DNA of 64,000 nt, taken from Deltaproteobacteria bacterium (GTDB lineage: Bacteria; Myxococcota_A; Polyangia; Polyangiales; JADJMO01). Under the pieces are notes generated by a model. It saw only the letters and a list, made by a program, of their open reading frames with translations, made no database searches and was not told the origin of the DNA. How positions within the stretch are numbered: the stretch's first letter is position 1; every line of letters begins with the position of its first letter. Made by a program: the position numbers and the translations under genes. The stretch is taken from the NCBI GenBank assembly GCA_016182965.1, contig JACPFM010000011.1:16666-80665 (forward strand), read 5' to 3'. Of this stretch, positions 38,089-47,272 are shown in pieces.

Positions 38089-41000
38089 TCAACCCGGCTT
38101 GAGGATCGTCGCCGTGCTGTGCCGTCCGTCGAGGAGGATGCGCAGCGGCTCGTCGAACCGCACGTGCCGCACCTCGCCGGTGTCGGTGACCGCCGGCTGC
38201 TGATCGAGCCACGCCTGGTCGAGGAAGCGCGCGTGCGTCGACTGGCGTTTGTCGACGCTCGAGATGGTCAGGTAGCCGATGCGGAACGACGTGACGTTGT
38301 GGAAGAAGTGCGCCGCCTGCGACGGCTCGACCTCACGGTCCTCGAACACCGTCTCGACGATCACGCGCGCGCCGGCGATCTGCGCCCACTTCACCGGGAC
38401 GCCGAGCCGCGGATCGCTCGAGCCCCACCGGCCGGGGCCGACCAGCAGGTAGGGCACGTTGTCGGCGAGCAGCTTCTTGTTGATGCTGGCGACCTGCTCG
38501 GCGACCGCCGGCGTCTCGTTGGCCTGCAGGTCGCGGCGCTTGACGTACACGACGTCGCGGACCCCTTCGATCACGCCGTGGCCGAGCGAGCGATCCGTCG
38601 CGCAGAGGATCTGATCGGGCGAGAAGCCCTCGGTCTCGACCACGCCGTCGAGCGCCTGCGTCGCCTGCGGTCGCACCTGCAGGACGTACAGCGAGGGCTC
38701 CCTGCGCGCGCGCCCGCTCGGCGCCGAGCGGCCCCAGTCGCCGGCGTCGACCGCGAACTCGATCTCGACCGGGCAGCCGAGCCCCTCGCGGAACAGCTGC
38801 AGGAGCTCCTTCAGCGCGGGCGCGAGCGGGACGGCGCCCCACTTGAGCACGTTGTGGAAGGAGACCACCCGCGGACCCGGCGTGGTGAGGTCGTCTCGGA
38901 TCAGATCGTCGTCCGCCGAATACACGCTGCCGGCGAGCGCGAAGGTGCCGTCGGCCTCCGCCTCGCGGAGATCGTACTCGCGCGTGCCGCCGCCGCCCTC
39001 GAGCTTCGGCGAGGTGTCGGTGAGATCGAGCGCGGTGAAGCGGCGCTGCGTGTAGCGGAGGTAGTCGCGCGCGCAGCCGAACTGCGGCAGCACCGACGGC
39101 TCGGCCGGCGAGAACTGCAGCCCCGCCCCGCCCTGCGCGATCGTCTCGCCGAGGCCGAGCGCGATGAAGGCGAGGCCGTCCTCGGCGCGCTGGTGACCGA
39201 TCGGGTAGTAGTTGTACGAGACGGCGACGCCGCTGACGTGCGGGTAGAACCGGCCGTTGCGCGCCTGCCCGACGACCTCCTGCACCAGGACGGCCATCTT
39301 CTCGTCCTCGACCGAGTACTGCGTGCGCCCGATGTAGGCGCGCGCGTCGTCGGAGTACGTCGAGGCCCACACCGCCTTGATCGCGCGACAGAGCTGGCCG
39401 AAGCGCTCCTCGGGATCGGGGTGGTTGTTGGGCAGCATGTAGGTCGCGTAGATGCCCGCGAACGGCTGCAGCTGCGAGTCCTCGAGGAGGCTCGACGACC
39501 GCACGGCCAAGGGCCCGCCGAGCGGCGCGACGGTGCGGCGCAGCTTGTGGCGCAGATCGTCGGAGAGCCGCGCCGTGCGGCAGCGCTCGAAGATCTCCTG
39601 CTGGGTGAGGTTCCCCGTGCCGCCGCTGAGGATCTTGTGACCCTCCATGAACTTGTCGAACTCGTCGGTCGGGACGACCACCGAGTGCGGGATGCGGATG
39701 GCCAGACCGGGGAAGCGATCGGCCAGGCCGTTGCGCGCGATGAGCGTGCTGACGAACGCGAGGCCGCGCGCCTTGCCGCCGATCGAGCCCTTGCCGAGGC
39801 GGATGAACTGCGCCGCCGGCGGGCGCCGCGAGGTGTAGTCGGAGATCGCGCCCTCCTGCTGCCGCGCGCGCTCGGCCCCGAGCGCCTCGATGAGGAAGGT
39901 GCGGATCGCCTCCGGCCCGCCGAACTCCGCCGCCTTGCGCGAACGCAGGCGGTCGGCGATGGAGAACATGCAGCGCGCCGTCAGCCAGTGCGAGAAGTGG
40001 TCGCGGCTGGCGTGGTACCAGATCGACTCCGCCGGCACCGTGCGCAGCACCTGCTCGAGCTCGTAGGCGTGGCGCGCGCGACCGACCTCGGAGCGATCGG
40101 GGAGGCGGAACACGAAGTCGCCGAAGCCGAGCGACTCCTTGACGAACTTGCCGATGTCCTTGAGCAGGTTCGGCGAGTTCTTGTCGGCGTACTTGACGTT
40201 GAGGTGCCTGGCCTGGTCGGCGCTCGCCGGCTCGGCCGACTGCACCATGATCGCGAGGTCGGGCGCGCGGGCGCGGATCTCGCGCACCAGATCGAACCCG
40301 GCCTGCGGGTCCTCCTCGCCCTTGCGCGGGAAGCGCACGTCGCTGATCACGGCGATGGTCGCGTCCTGGAAGCGCTCGAAGAGCGCCATGGCCTTCTCGT
40401 AGTCGCGCGCGAGGAGCACCTTCGGACGGGCCCGCATGCGCATGAGCCGGTGCAGGTCGTTGAGCCCCTCGGCGACGAGCGACTCCGACTGCTTCATCAG
40501 CTCGGTGTAGAGCATGCTGAGGAACGACGAGTACCGTCGCACCGAGTCCTCGACGACGATGATCGCGCGGACCCCGGCCTGCGTGTCGTGCGCGATGTTC
40601 AGCGCGTCTTCGACCAGCTTGATGATCGCCAGCATGATGCGGGCGTCGCCCGTCCAGCTCATGACGTGGTCGATGCGAGAGGTGTCGATCGGCGCCCCGA
40701 ACTGGCCCAGGTCGGCCTCGGTGCGCACCAGGAGCACCACCGGCATGTTCGGGTGGTGCGCCTTCACGCGTCGCGCGAGGGTGCCGGCGTCCATGTCGCC
40801 GATGCGCACCATGGTCATCACGAGGTCGAACCGGCGCTCGACGAGCATCTCGAGGGCACGCGCGCCGGAGGCGACGTGGGTGATGCGGGGCGCGTTCGAG
40901 AGGTTCAGCTCCGAGTACTCGGTGAAGATCCGATCGGTGAGCCGCCCGTCCTCCTCGAGGATGAACGCGTCGTACTGGGAGCTGACCAGCAGCACCTCGC

Positions 41001-41094
41001 GGACGCGGTTCGGCATCAGATCGTGGAAGACCTCGTCCCACGGCGCGCCGCTGGCGAGGGCACCGGCGGTCAATGTGCTGTCGTCGCTGGCCAT
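38089..41094 (-). CDS. PEP-synthase-like ATP-grasp protein with two N-terminal receiver-like domains
   Basis: A 1001-aa cytoplasmic protein. Residues 30-150 and about 170-330 look like two response-regulator receivers; the second reads VRAIIVVEDSVRRYSSFLSML and ends in a strand followed by VKYADKNSP with the conserved Lys. From about residue 430 it has a pyruvate phosphate dikinase/PEP synthase nucleotide-binding domain: LGKGSIGGKARGLAFV, AVRSSSLLEDSQLQPFAG, and VLQVRPQATQAL. The phosphohistidine swivel and PEP/pyruvate domains are absent, so it cannot make PEP alone. It may phosphorylate a partner under control of its receivers. The start is ATG 41094; GTG 41115 is possible. It lies downstream of a heptamer inverted repeat. 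Confidence 0.85.
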   Translation of the reverse strand: MASDDSTLTAGALASGAPWDEVFHDLMPNRVREVLLVSSQYDAFILEEDGRLTDRIFTEYSELNLSNAPRITHVASGARALEMLVERRFDLVMTMVRIGDMDAGTLARRVKAHHPNMPVVLLVRTEADLGQFGAPIDTSRIDHVMSWTGDARIMLAIIKLVEDALNIAHDTQAGVRAIIVVEDSVRRYSSFLSMLYTELMKQSESLVAEGLNDLHRLMRMRARPKVLLARDYEKAMALFERFQDATIAVISDVRFPRKGEEDPQAGFDLVREIRARAPDLAIMVQSAEPASADQARHLNVKYADKNSPNLLKDIGKFVKESLGFGDFVFRLPDRSEVGRARHAYELEQVLRTVPAESIWYHASRDHFSHWLTARCMFSIADRLRSRKAAEFGGPEAIRTFLIEALGAERARQQEGAISDYTSRRPPAAQFIRLGKGSIGGKARGLAFVSTLIARNGLADRFPGLAIRIPHSVVVPTDEFDKFMEGHKILSGGTGNLTQQEIFERCRTARLSDDLRHKLRRTVAPLGGPLAVRSSSLLEDSQLQPFAGIYATYMLPNNHPDPEERFGQLCRAIKAVWASTYSDDARAYIGRTQYSVEDEKMAVLVQEVVGQARNGRFYPHVSGVAVSYNYYPIGHQRAEDGLAFIALGLGETIAQGGAGLQFSPAEPSVLPQFGCARDYLRYTQRRFTALDLTDTSPKLEGGGGTREYDLREAEADGTFALAGSVYSADDDLIRDDLTTPGPRVVSFHNVLKWGAVPLAPALKELLQLFREGLGCPVEIEFAVDAGDWGRSAPSGRARREPSLYVLQVRPQATQALDGVVETEGFSPDQILCATDRSLGHGVIEGVRDVVYVKRRDLQANETPAVAEQVASINKKLLADNVPYLLVGPGRWGSSDPRLGVPVKWAQIAGARVIVETVFEDREVEPSQAAHFFHNVTSFRIGYLTISSVDKRQSTHARFLDQAWLDQQPAVTDTGEVRHVRFDEPLRILLDGRHSTATILKPG

Positions 41095-41153
41095 TCTCGG
41101 CGCTGTCTCCGTCACTCGGGATTCTAGCGGGTCGCGGGCCGTGTCTGCTGCAA

Positions 41154-41272
41154 GTCGTCAGTCGTCAGTCATCAGTCGTCAGCCCGAGAGGCGCCCGGGG
41201 AGCAAAAACGTCGTCGTCAGTCGCAGCGAGGCTTCCGTCTCGGCTGACGACTGACGACTGACGACTGATGAC
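41154..41272. repeat. inverted GTCGTCA / TGACGAC heptamer arrays
   Basis: Four units (41154-41181) and four reverse-complement units (41245-41272) form arms of about 30 bp around a 63-bp spacer containing one more GTCGTCA. The arms are nearly perfectly complementary. It lies in the spacer upstream of the PEP-synthase-like gene and downstream of gdhA. Confidence 0.85.
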
Positions 41273-41321
41273 CGGGCGCGCGCGGCCAGCGATGAGCCCG
41301 CTGCCCGCGCGAGCGGCGACG

Positions 41322-42662
41322 CTAGACGACGCCCTGCGCCAACATCGAGTTCGCGACCTTGATGAAGCCGGCGCGATTGGCGCCGTTCACGTAGTTAACG
41401 AACTCCGGCTCCTTGCCGTACTCCACGCAGGTCGCGTGGATCTTCTTCATGATCTGGTGGAGGCGCTGATCGACCTCTTCGCGGGTCCACGAGAGGTGCA
41501 TCGCGTTCTGGGCCATTTCGAGGCCGGAGGTGGCGACGCCGCCGGCGTTCGCCGCCTTGCCGGGCGCGAAGAGGATCTTCGACTGGACGAAGTACTCGAT
41601 GCCCTCGGGCGTCGTCGGCATGTTCGCGCCCTCGACGACCGCTTGGCAGCCGTTCTTGACGAGCAGGCGCGCGTCGTCGCCGTTGAGCGTGTTCTCGGCC
41701 GCGCACGGGAAGGCGACGTCGCACGGGATGGCCCAGGGCTGCGCCTTCTCGAGGAAGCTGACGCCCTTGAAGCGCTCGACGTACTCCTTGAGGCTGCCGC
41801 GACGGTTGAACACGAGGTCCTTCACGAAGGCGAGCTTCTCGGCGTCGATGCCCTCGGGATCGTGCACGGCGCCGTCGTAGTCGCAGATCGACACGACCTT
41901 GCCACCGAGCTCGTTGACCTTCTCGACGGTGTGCAGCGCGACGTTGCCGGCGCCGGACACGATGACCGTCTTGCCGGCGAGCGAGTCGCCGCGACGGGCG
42001 AACATCTCCTGCGCGAAGTAGGTGCAGCCGTAGCCGGTCGCCTCGGTGCGGATCAGCGAGCCGCCCCAGTCGAGGCCCTTGCCGGTGAGCACGCCGGTGA
42101 ACTCGTTGCGCAGCTTCTTGTACATCCCGAAGAGGTAGCCAATCTCGCGCCCCCCGACGCCGAGATCGCCGGCCGGCACGTCGGTGTCGGGACCGACGTG
42201 GCGGAACAGCTCCGCCATGAACGCTTGGCAGAAGCGCATGACCTCGTTGTCGCTCTTGCCGCGGACGTCGAAGTCGCTGCCGCCCTTGCCGCCGCCCATC
42301 GGGAGACCGGTGAGCGCGTTCTTGAACGTCTGCTCGAAGCCGAGGAACTTGAGCACGCCGAGGGTGACCGTCGAGTGGAAGCGGAGGCCGCCCTTGTAGG
42401 GACCGATCGCGCTGTTCAACTGGACGCGGAAGCCCTTGTTGACCTGGACCTGCCCCTTGTCGTCGACCCAAGGCACGCGGAACAAGATGACGCGCTCGGG
42501 CTCCACGATGCGCTCGAGGATCTTCGCCTGCCGGAAGGACGGGGTCGACTCGACGATCGGCATCACCGACTCGACAACCTCGCGGACGGCCTGGTGGAAC
42601 TGCGGCTCCGCGGGATTCTTGGCGATCAGATCCGCCATGAAGGATTCGACAGCGTGGCTCAT
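41322..42662 (-). CDS. gdhA: NADP-type glutamate dehydrogenase
   Basis: A 446-aa hexameric-type glutamate dehydrogenase that links ammonia and 2-oxoglutarate to glutamate in the cytoplasm. The active-site Lys is in LTGLPMGGGKGGSDFD, with the substrate loop GPYKGGLRFH before it, the Asp region PAGDLGVGGREIGY, and the coenzyme Rossmann motif VSGAGNVALHT. Length and motifs match bacterial NADP-dependent enzymes of about 447 aa. The ATG at 42662 is preceded by GGGAG at good spacing; in-frame sequence upstream is Arg-rich spacer. The gene is monocistronic by appearance. Confidence 0.96.
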   Translation of the reverse strand: MSHAVESFMADLIAKNPAEPQFHQAVREVVESVMPIVESTPSFRQAKILERIVEPERVILFRVPWVDDKGQVQVNKGFRVQLNSAIGPYKGGLRFHSTVTLGVLKFLGFEQTFKNALTGLPMGGGKGGSDFDVRGKSDNEVMRFCQAFMAELFRHVGPDTDVPAGDLGVGGREIGYLFGMYKKLRNEFTGVLTGKGLDWGGSLIRTEATGYGCTYFAQEMFARRGDSLAGKTVIVSGAGNVALHTVEKVNELGGKVVSICDYDGAVHDPEGIDAEKLAFVKDLVFNRRGSLKEYVERFKGVSFLEKAQPWAIPCDVAFPCAAENTLNGDDARLLVKNGCQAVVEGANMPTTPEGIEYFVQSKILFAPGKAANAGGVATSGLEMAQNAMHLSWTREEVDQRLHQIMKKIHATCVEYGKEPEFVNYVNGANRAGFIKVANSMLAQGVV

Positions 42663-43028
42663 GGAACGCTCCCTGTTCGAGCTAGATCGACCGCGAAATC
42701 GGGGATTCGCGGCACGACGCGGGCGGAGCCTAGGCCGGGTGCGCGCCGACGCAAACAACATCGACCGCTCAACGCGTTGCGCAGCGCGTCGCGGGTGACG
42801 TAACGCATCCCGTGATCGCGAGCTCAGCCTCTGGGGCGCCGCGGCGCGCCCGAGAAATGGCCCGTTCCGCGTCAACGCTGCTGCGACGGATCAGGTCGTC
42901 TGCGACGTCCGGCTGCACGGGACGACGCGTCGGGGAATGAGATCCGACAGGTCCGGGCGACGGGCGTTCCGGTGTCGCATCGCATTTCGGCCGCGCTCGT
43001 TTCGTTCGGCGCGGCAGGAGGGGAACCC
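42663..43028. other. 366-bp divergent spacer
   Basis: Lies between the starts of gdhA and the small gene at 43029, so it should carry both promoters. I see a GC-rich imperfect palindrome around 42775-42800 (CGCGTTGCGCAGCGCG) but no convincing promoter elements, small gene or RNA. Confidence 0.4.
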
Positions 43029-43328
43029 ATGCGCACGATGCTCCGCATCGCGATGGACGTCGAGGCCGCGAACCGCGCGGTGAAGTCGGGCGAGTTGAAG
43101 AAGGTGCTGCAGGCGACGCTCGAGCGCCTGAAGCCGGAGGCGGCCTACTTCACGGCGATCGACGGCAAACGGACCGCGATCGTCGTCTTCGACCTGAAGG
43201 ATCCGTCGGACATGCCGTCCATCGCGGAGCCGTTGTTCATGACGTTGGGCGCGCAGATCTTCGTCTCGCCGGTGATGAACCAGGAGGACCTGATGAAGGG
43301 GCTCGACAAGGCGGAGAAGATGCGCTGA
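43029..43328 (+). CDS. small conserved-looking cytoplasmic protein
   Basis: A 99-aa soluble protein with an excellent AGGAGGGG ribosome binding site. The alternation of strands and helices (RTMLRIAMDVEAANRAVKSG, AAYFTAIDGKRTAIVVFDL, DMPSIAEPLFMTLGAQIFVSPVM) suggests a ferredoxin-like alpha/beta-barrel fold such as seen in DUF3303- or monooxygenase-like dimers. No catalytic residue can be named and I do not assign a function. It is convergent with the beta-helix lipoprotein across a hairpin spacer. Confidence 0.75.
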   Translation: MRTMLRIAMDVEAANRAVKSGELKKVLQATLERLKPEAAYFTAIDGKRTAIVVFDLKDPSDMPSIAEPLFMTLGAQIFVSPVMNQEDLMKGLDKAEKMR

Positions 43329-43336
43329 GCAGCGTC

Positions 43337-43392
43337 GTCGGCCATCGGTCGTCAGTCGAGCAAGGCGCGCTCGCTGCCGGCTGATGGCCGAC
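43337..43392. terminator. bidirectional terminator-like hairpin with one heptamer
   Basis: A perfect 10-bp stem, GTCGGCCATC/GATGGCCGAC, encloses a 36-nt loop with one GTCGTCA unit (43348-43354). It lies between two convergent genes. It may be a degenerate member of the heptamer-repeat element. Confidence 0.55.
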
Positions 43393-43416
43393 GGAAGTGC
43401 CGCGTTCACGGCGCGA

Positions 43417-44718
43417 TCAGGGACCGACGTCGCAGCCGGTCGCGTCGAACGGGATGCCCGCGCCGTCGACGCTGGGCGCGTAGCGGATGTCCTGGTAGCC
43501 GCTCAGCGTCTCGCAGGTCTCGGTGGCGAGCGGCAGGAAGGTCGGCCCGCACACGAGCCACTTGTTGCCGACCGCCGGCGACTTCTCGGTGCGCGCGTGC
43601 GGCAGACAGATCGCGGCCTTGTTGTTGGAGGCGGACGGACCGCCGAAGATGTTCTTCCCGAAGTCGGTCGCCGTCCCGAGGTCGAGCTCGTTGGTCCCGT
43701 AGCGGAAGACCAGGCCGACGCGGTTCTTCACCAGCATCGAGCTCCGCATCTTCAGGCTCGCGCTCCCTTCGACCAACACGCCGGCCGCGCCGTTGTCCTT
43801 GGCGACGAGGTTGCTGATCGTGCTCTTGACGTTCGACAGGATCGCGATGCCGTTGGCGGCGTTTCCGCGCACCTCGCCGGCCTCGAAGTTCAGGAACCCC
43901 CTCGAGAGGACGATGCCTCCGCCGTTCTCGTTGAAGGCGTTGGGGATGGTGCCGCCGGCGATCACGCGCACCGAGAAGATCTCGTCGACGTAGAGGCCGG
44001 CCACCGTGTGCCGCGTCGAGCGGAACTCGGGCCCGAGATCGACGGTGCCCTTGCCGTTGACGACGACGCCCGACAGACCGGTGCCCTTGCTGTCGGTCAC
44101 GACCATGCGTCTGGCGGTCACCGCGCTGAACGCCACCGGGATCATGGCGAGCCCGATGCGCGCGCCGCCGTTGATGGTGACGCCCTCGATCGTGGAGCCG
44201 CCCTCCATCAGGAACACGCACTGCGCGGTGAGGCACGCGCCGCCGCCGGTGACCGTGACCCGCTCGGCGCCGTCGCCCACGATCGAGGTGGCCGCCTTGA
44301 CGACGAGACCTGCCGTCTCGTTGTAGACGAGCGGCGCCGTCGCGGTGCCGCCGGCCACCTTGATCGTGCGCTTGGCCGACGGCTGCCCGGCGACGTACGA
44401 GAGCGCCTCGCGGATGCTCTTGAACGGGCAGTCCGCGGTGCCGACCGGCTCGCGCGCGTTGCGCGCGTCGACGTAGATGACGGTCGCGGCCGGAGCCAGC
44501 ACGGAGCACGGCGCGTTGGCGTCCACCGTGCCCGACTCCCCCGGGACGCCCTCGTCGACGGTCGGCGCCGAGTCCCCGATCGGCACCGAATCGCCCGCTG
44601 CGTCGGTGGTCTGGCCGGTGTCGGCCTCGGCGTCGACGCCGGCGAGCGAGAACTCGCTCGACGAGCACGAGAGCGCGACCGCTGCCACGCCAGCGAGCAC
44701 CAAGGAATCCAAGCGCAT
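43417..44718 (-). CDS. right-handed beta-helix putative lipoprotein (DUF1565-like)
   Basis: A 433-aa exported protein. The signal peptide ends in a Cys (VAAVALSCSS), indicating lipidation. An acidic Thr/Ser linker runs to residue 70. Then comes VIYVDARNA..GTADCPFKSIREAL, a DUF1565-type opening, and repeated short strands with Gly/Asn turns (VTINGGARIG, VVTDSKGTGLSGVVVNGKGT) as in pectate-lyase-like parallel beta-helices. Such proteins are often surface polysaccharide-binding or lyase-like; no catalytic residues can be named. A GGAGGT site precedes the ATG. Confidence 0.8.
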   Translation of the reverse strand: MRLDSLVLAGVAAVALSCSSSEFSLAGVDAEADTGQTTDAAGDSVPIGDSAPTVDEGVPGESGTVDANAPCSVLAPAATVIYVDARNAREPVGTADCPFKSIREALSYVAGQPSAKRTIKVAGGTATAPLVYNETAGLVVKAATSIVGDGAERVTVTGGGACLTAQCVFLMEGGSTIEGVTINGGARIGLAMIPVAFSAVTARRMVVTDSKGTGLSGVVVNGKGTVDLGPEFRSTRHTVAGLYVDEIFSVRVIAGGTIPNAFNENGGGIVLSRGFLNFEAGEVRGNAANGIAILSNVKSTISNLVAKDNGAAGVLVEGSASLKMRSSMLVKNRVGLVFRYGTNELDLGTATDFGKNIFGGPSASNNKAAICLPHARTEKSPAVGNKWLVCGPTFLPLATETCETLSGYQDIRYAPSVDGAGIPFDATGCDVGP

Positions 44719-44785
44719 GGCAAGCACCTCCGCCGCCTCAGTGTATCGGGCCGACGCGCGCCGCGCACTCGAGCACGTGCGTCGC

Positions 44786-46525
44786 TCAGCGGGCGGTGAC
44801 GAGAGCGAGGCCCTCCCAGCGCGCGTCATGCGGCAGCGCGAGCAGCGCCGCGAGCGCGCGGGTGCTCGTTGAGAACGACGTCGGCGCGTCGTGGATCGCC
44901 CCGGCGGCGACCCGACCGGGCGCGCGGACCACCACCGGCACGGAGCGATCGAAGAGCCACGGCGAGCCGTGGTTCTGGCCTCTTCCGAGCACGTAGCGCG
45001 TGTCGAAGAAGCTGCCGGGCGTGGTGACGACGTACAGATCACCGGGCCCCTCCGCGCGCACGGCGCGGCACACCAACGCGGCGACGCCGTCGTCGCTCGT
45101 GTCGGGACACGTCGCCGGCTGTGCGCGGACCACGTGCACCGAGTGGACGCCGGGGATCGCGCGGGTTCGTTCGACCACCGTTGCGTCGAGCTTCGCGCGC
45201 TTCGCCGGATCGAGCGCGCGCGCGGCGGCGCTGTAGAACACCAGCGGATCGGCGACGCCGTCGACCCACCGCCCGGGGCCGATCGCGGCGACGGCCGCGG
45301 CGTCGAGCACATCGGCGAGCGCGTGCGGATCGATGCGGTGCGCGTCGCCGCACGGCCGCTGCCACCGATCGACCTTGCCGCACCAGGGCCGCTTGGACGC
45401 CGGAAGCTCGGGCAGCGGCGCGCCGCCGTGATCGCCGGTGAGCACCATCGACCAGCCGCCTTCGCCGACCTCCGCGTCGAGCACCGCGAGCAGCCGCGCG
45501 AGCGCCGCGTCGGTGCGCAGGAGCGTGTCCCACGCCTCGAAGGAGTCTGGTCCGAACACGTGGGTGACGTAGTCGTGCGCCGAGAGCGACACGGCGAGCA
45601 GCATCGGCTGCGATCGATCGCGCGCCCGGATCGCGGAGGTCGCCAGGGCGAGCACGGCCTCGTCGGCGAGCGGCGTCGCGCGCAGCGCGGAAGCGGGCCT
45701 CGCGCTCTTGCCGACGTGGTGCGGGAACGAGACGCCGAGGCCTGCGAGATCCCCCTCGCCCGGCGCGTCGTCGGCGGTCGCCGCGTGCGCCACCACGAAG
45801 GCGCGATCGAGCAGCTCCCACGGGTGCGCGCGCAGCGCGTCGAGCGCCGCCGTCGTCGCGTGCGGCGCGGCCCACGCCGGCAGCGACGACGCGAACGCCG
45901 TCGAGGTGACGAACCGATCGAGGCTCGCGTCGAACCACACCGTCGCGTCGGGCGCGCGGCCGCCGCCGAAGATCGCCGACCGATCCTTGATCGACACCGA
46001 GACGATCGTCGCGCGCGGCGTCGCTCGCCGCAGCCGGTCGGCGACGGTGGGGACGCGCAGCGCGCTCGCCGACGATCCGATCGCCGTCGTCGTCCCGCCC
46101 GCATCGACGAGCCGGGTCTCGGGGTCGCGCAGGAAGCCGACCACCTCACCGCCCGCGACGACGCGCTCGTTGGCGACGATGCCCGTCTCGCGCGGCGGGA
46201 GCCCCGTGAAGATCGCCGCGTGCCCCGGCGCGGTGTCGCAGACCGCGTGCGCGTAGCGCGCGTCGCGCACCCAGGTGCCCTCACGCCGCAGCCGCGCGAT
46301 GCCTCCGTCGTTCGGCAGGGTGGGCCAGCGCTCGACGGCGGCCCAGGCCGCGAGCTGATCGACGACCAGGGCGACGACGATCGGCGCGCGCGGCGCGCTC
46401 TTGGGCCCGGCCGGCGCGGCCGTCGGCCCGCGCGCACAGCCCGGCAGCCCGGCGTGCATCAGCAGACCGAGCACGACCGACCCGACCGAGACCGAGACGA
46501 CCGAGACGATGGGGCGACGCGTCAT
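44786..46525 (-). CDS. PafA-like alkaline phosphatase / phosphodiesterase lipoprotein
   Basis: A 579-aa exported hydrolase of the alkaline phosphatase superfamily. The N-terminal signal ends in LPGCARG, a possible lipobox. The metal and nucleophile region is IVVALVVDQLAAW followed by the catalytic Thr in DTAPGHAAIFTG. Later ligands appear in LSAHDYVTHVFGPDS and VLTGDHGGAPL, and a conserved His in GQNHGSPWLFD. This pattern fits PafA-type phosphate monoesterases rather than E. coli PhoA. It is expected to release phosphate from organic esters in the periplasm. Expression under phosphate control is plausible but no Pho box was found. Confidence 0.87.
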   Translation of the reverse strand: MTRRPIVSVVSVSVGSVVLGLLMHAGLPGCARGPTAAPAGPKSAPRAPIVVALVVDQLAAWAAVERWPTLPNDGGIARLRREGTWVRDARYAHAVCDTAPGHAAIFTGLPPRETGIVANERVVAGGEVVGFLRDPETRLVDAGGTTTAIGSSASALRVPTVADRLRRATPRATIVSVSIKDRSAIFGGGRAPDATVWFDASLDRFVTSTAFASSLPAWAAPHATTAALDALRAHPWELLDRAFVVAHAATADDAPGEGDLAGLGVSFPHHVGKSARPASALRATPLADEAVLALATSAIRARDRSQPMLLAVSLSAHDYVTHVFGPDSFEAWDTLLRTDAALARLLAVLDAEVGEGGWSMVLTGDHGGAPLPELPASKRPWCGKVDRWQRPCGDAHRIDPHALADVLDAAAVAAIGPGRWVDGVADPLVFYSAAARALDPAKRAKLDATVVERTRAIPGVHSVHVVRAQPATCPDTSDDGVAALVCRAVRAEGPGDLYVVTTPGSFFDTRYVLGRGQNHGSPWLFDRSVPVVVRAPGRVAAGAIHDAPTSFSTSTRALAALLALPHDARWEGLALVTAR

Positions 46526-46601
46526 CGCGCTGCATCATCGGCGCGCCGCGGTCGCCTACCAAGCTCAGACTCGGCATCGACCGAAAACGGCGAACGTCGA
46601 G

Positions 46602-47093
46602 TCAGACCACGCGCCGGGCGATCCGCGCGCCGCGCGCTGCGAAGACGCGCTCGACGGACTCCTCCTCGTGTTGCCCATCGACCTCCACCGTCGCGACCAC
46701 GCCGCCCTCGCGTGCAGCCACGCGCTCCAGCCCCTGGAGCTTGCGGTCGGGGTTCATCGAGCCCGAGATCAGGCCGCCGGTGAACCCGATGGCGAGGCCG
46801 AGGACGACGCCGGTGAGCACACCGGTCCAGGTCCCGACCGCGAAGAGGCCGAGCGGTCCGGTGACCAGCCAGCCCATCACGCCGCCGACGATGGCGGCCA
46901 GGATGATCCCGATGGCGACGCCGGAGCGCGCGTCGGTGTGCGAGAGCGGCCGGTCGTCCTCGCCGCCCGCGTGCGGGCCGGCTTGCAGCTCGACGCGGTA
47001 ACGGCTCTCTCGGATGCCCTCGTCCGCGAGGTCGCGGATCGCGGCCTCGGCGGTCGGTTGATCGGGGAACTCAGCGAACAAGACGTGCTTCAT
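46602..47093 (-). CDS. glycine-zipper membrane protein
   Basis: A 163-aa protein. Residues 1-50 form a small soluble domain (MKHVLFAEFPDQPTAEAAIRDLADEGI) like a sensor of DUF1269 or heavy-metal-associated fold. Residues 58-115 hold two Gly-rich membrane helices (GVAIGIILAAIVGGVMGWLV and VLTGVVLGLAIGFTGGLISG) forming a glycine zipper. The C-terminal 45 residues return to a soluble alpha/beta segment. Function unknown; such proteins are often stress-linked. Divergent from the sigma factor gene. Confidence 0.78.
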   Translation of the reverse strand: MKHVLFAEFPDQPTAEAAIRDLADEGIRESRYRVELQAGPHAGGEDDRPLSHTDARSGVAIGIILAAIVGGVMGWLVTGPLGLFAVGTWTGVLTGVVLGLAIGFTGGLISGSMNPDRKLQGLERVAAREGGVVATVEVDGQHEEESVERVFAARGARIARRVV

Positions 47094-47272
47094 GGGTCCT
47101 CGAGCGAGCTGTCCCTACCGCTGTCTCCAGCTGGGGTGTGCAAGCGAGCTACGTGCCCTCACCCGGTGACCTGAGCTGCAATCGCCGATCCGCCCCCACC
47201 TGCGCACCCATTCCGACCAAAATCATCGGCGCGCGAGAACTCCCTTCGCACTCGAACGTCTGCCGGACCATC

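Noticed and set aside
38077..41127. 1016-codon plus-strand open frame opposite the PEP-synthase-like gene
   Set aside because: Complement of a clear gene, with low-complexity Arg/Glu/Leu content.
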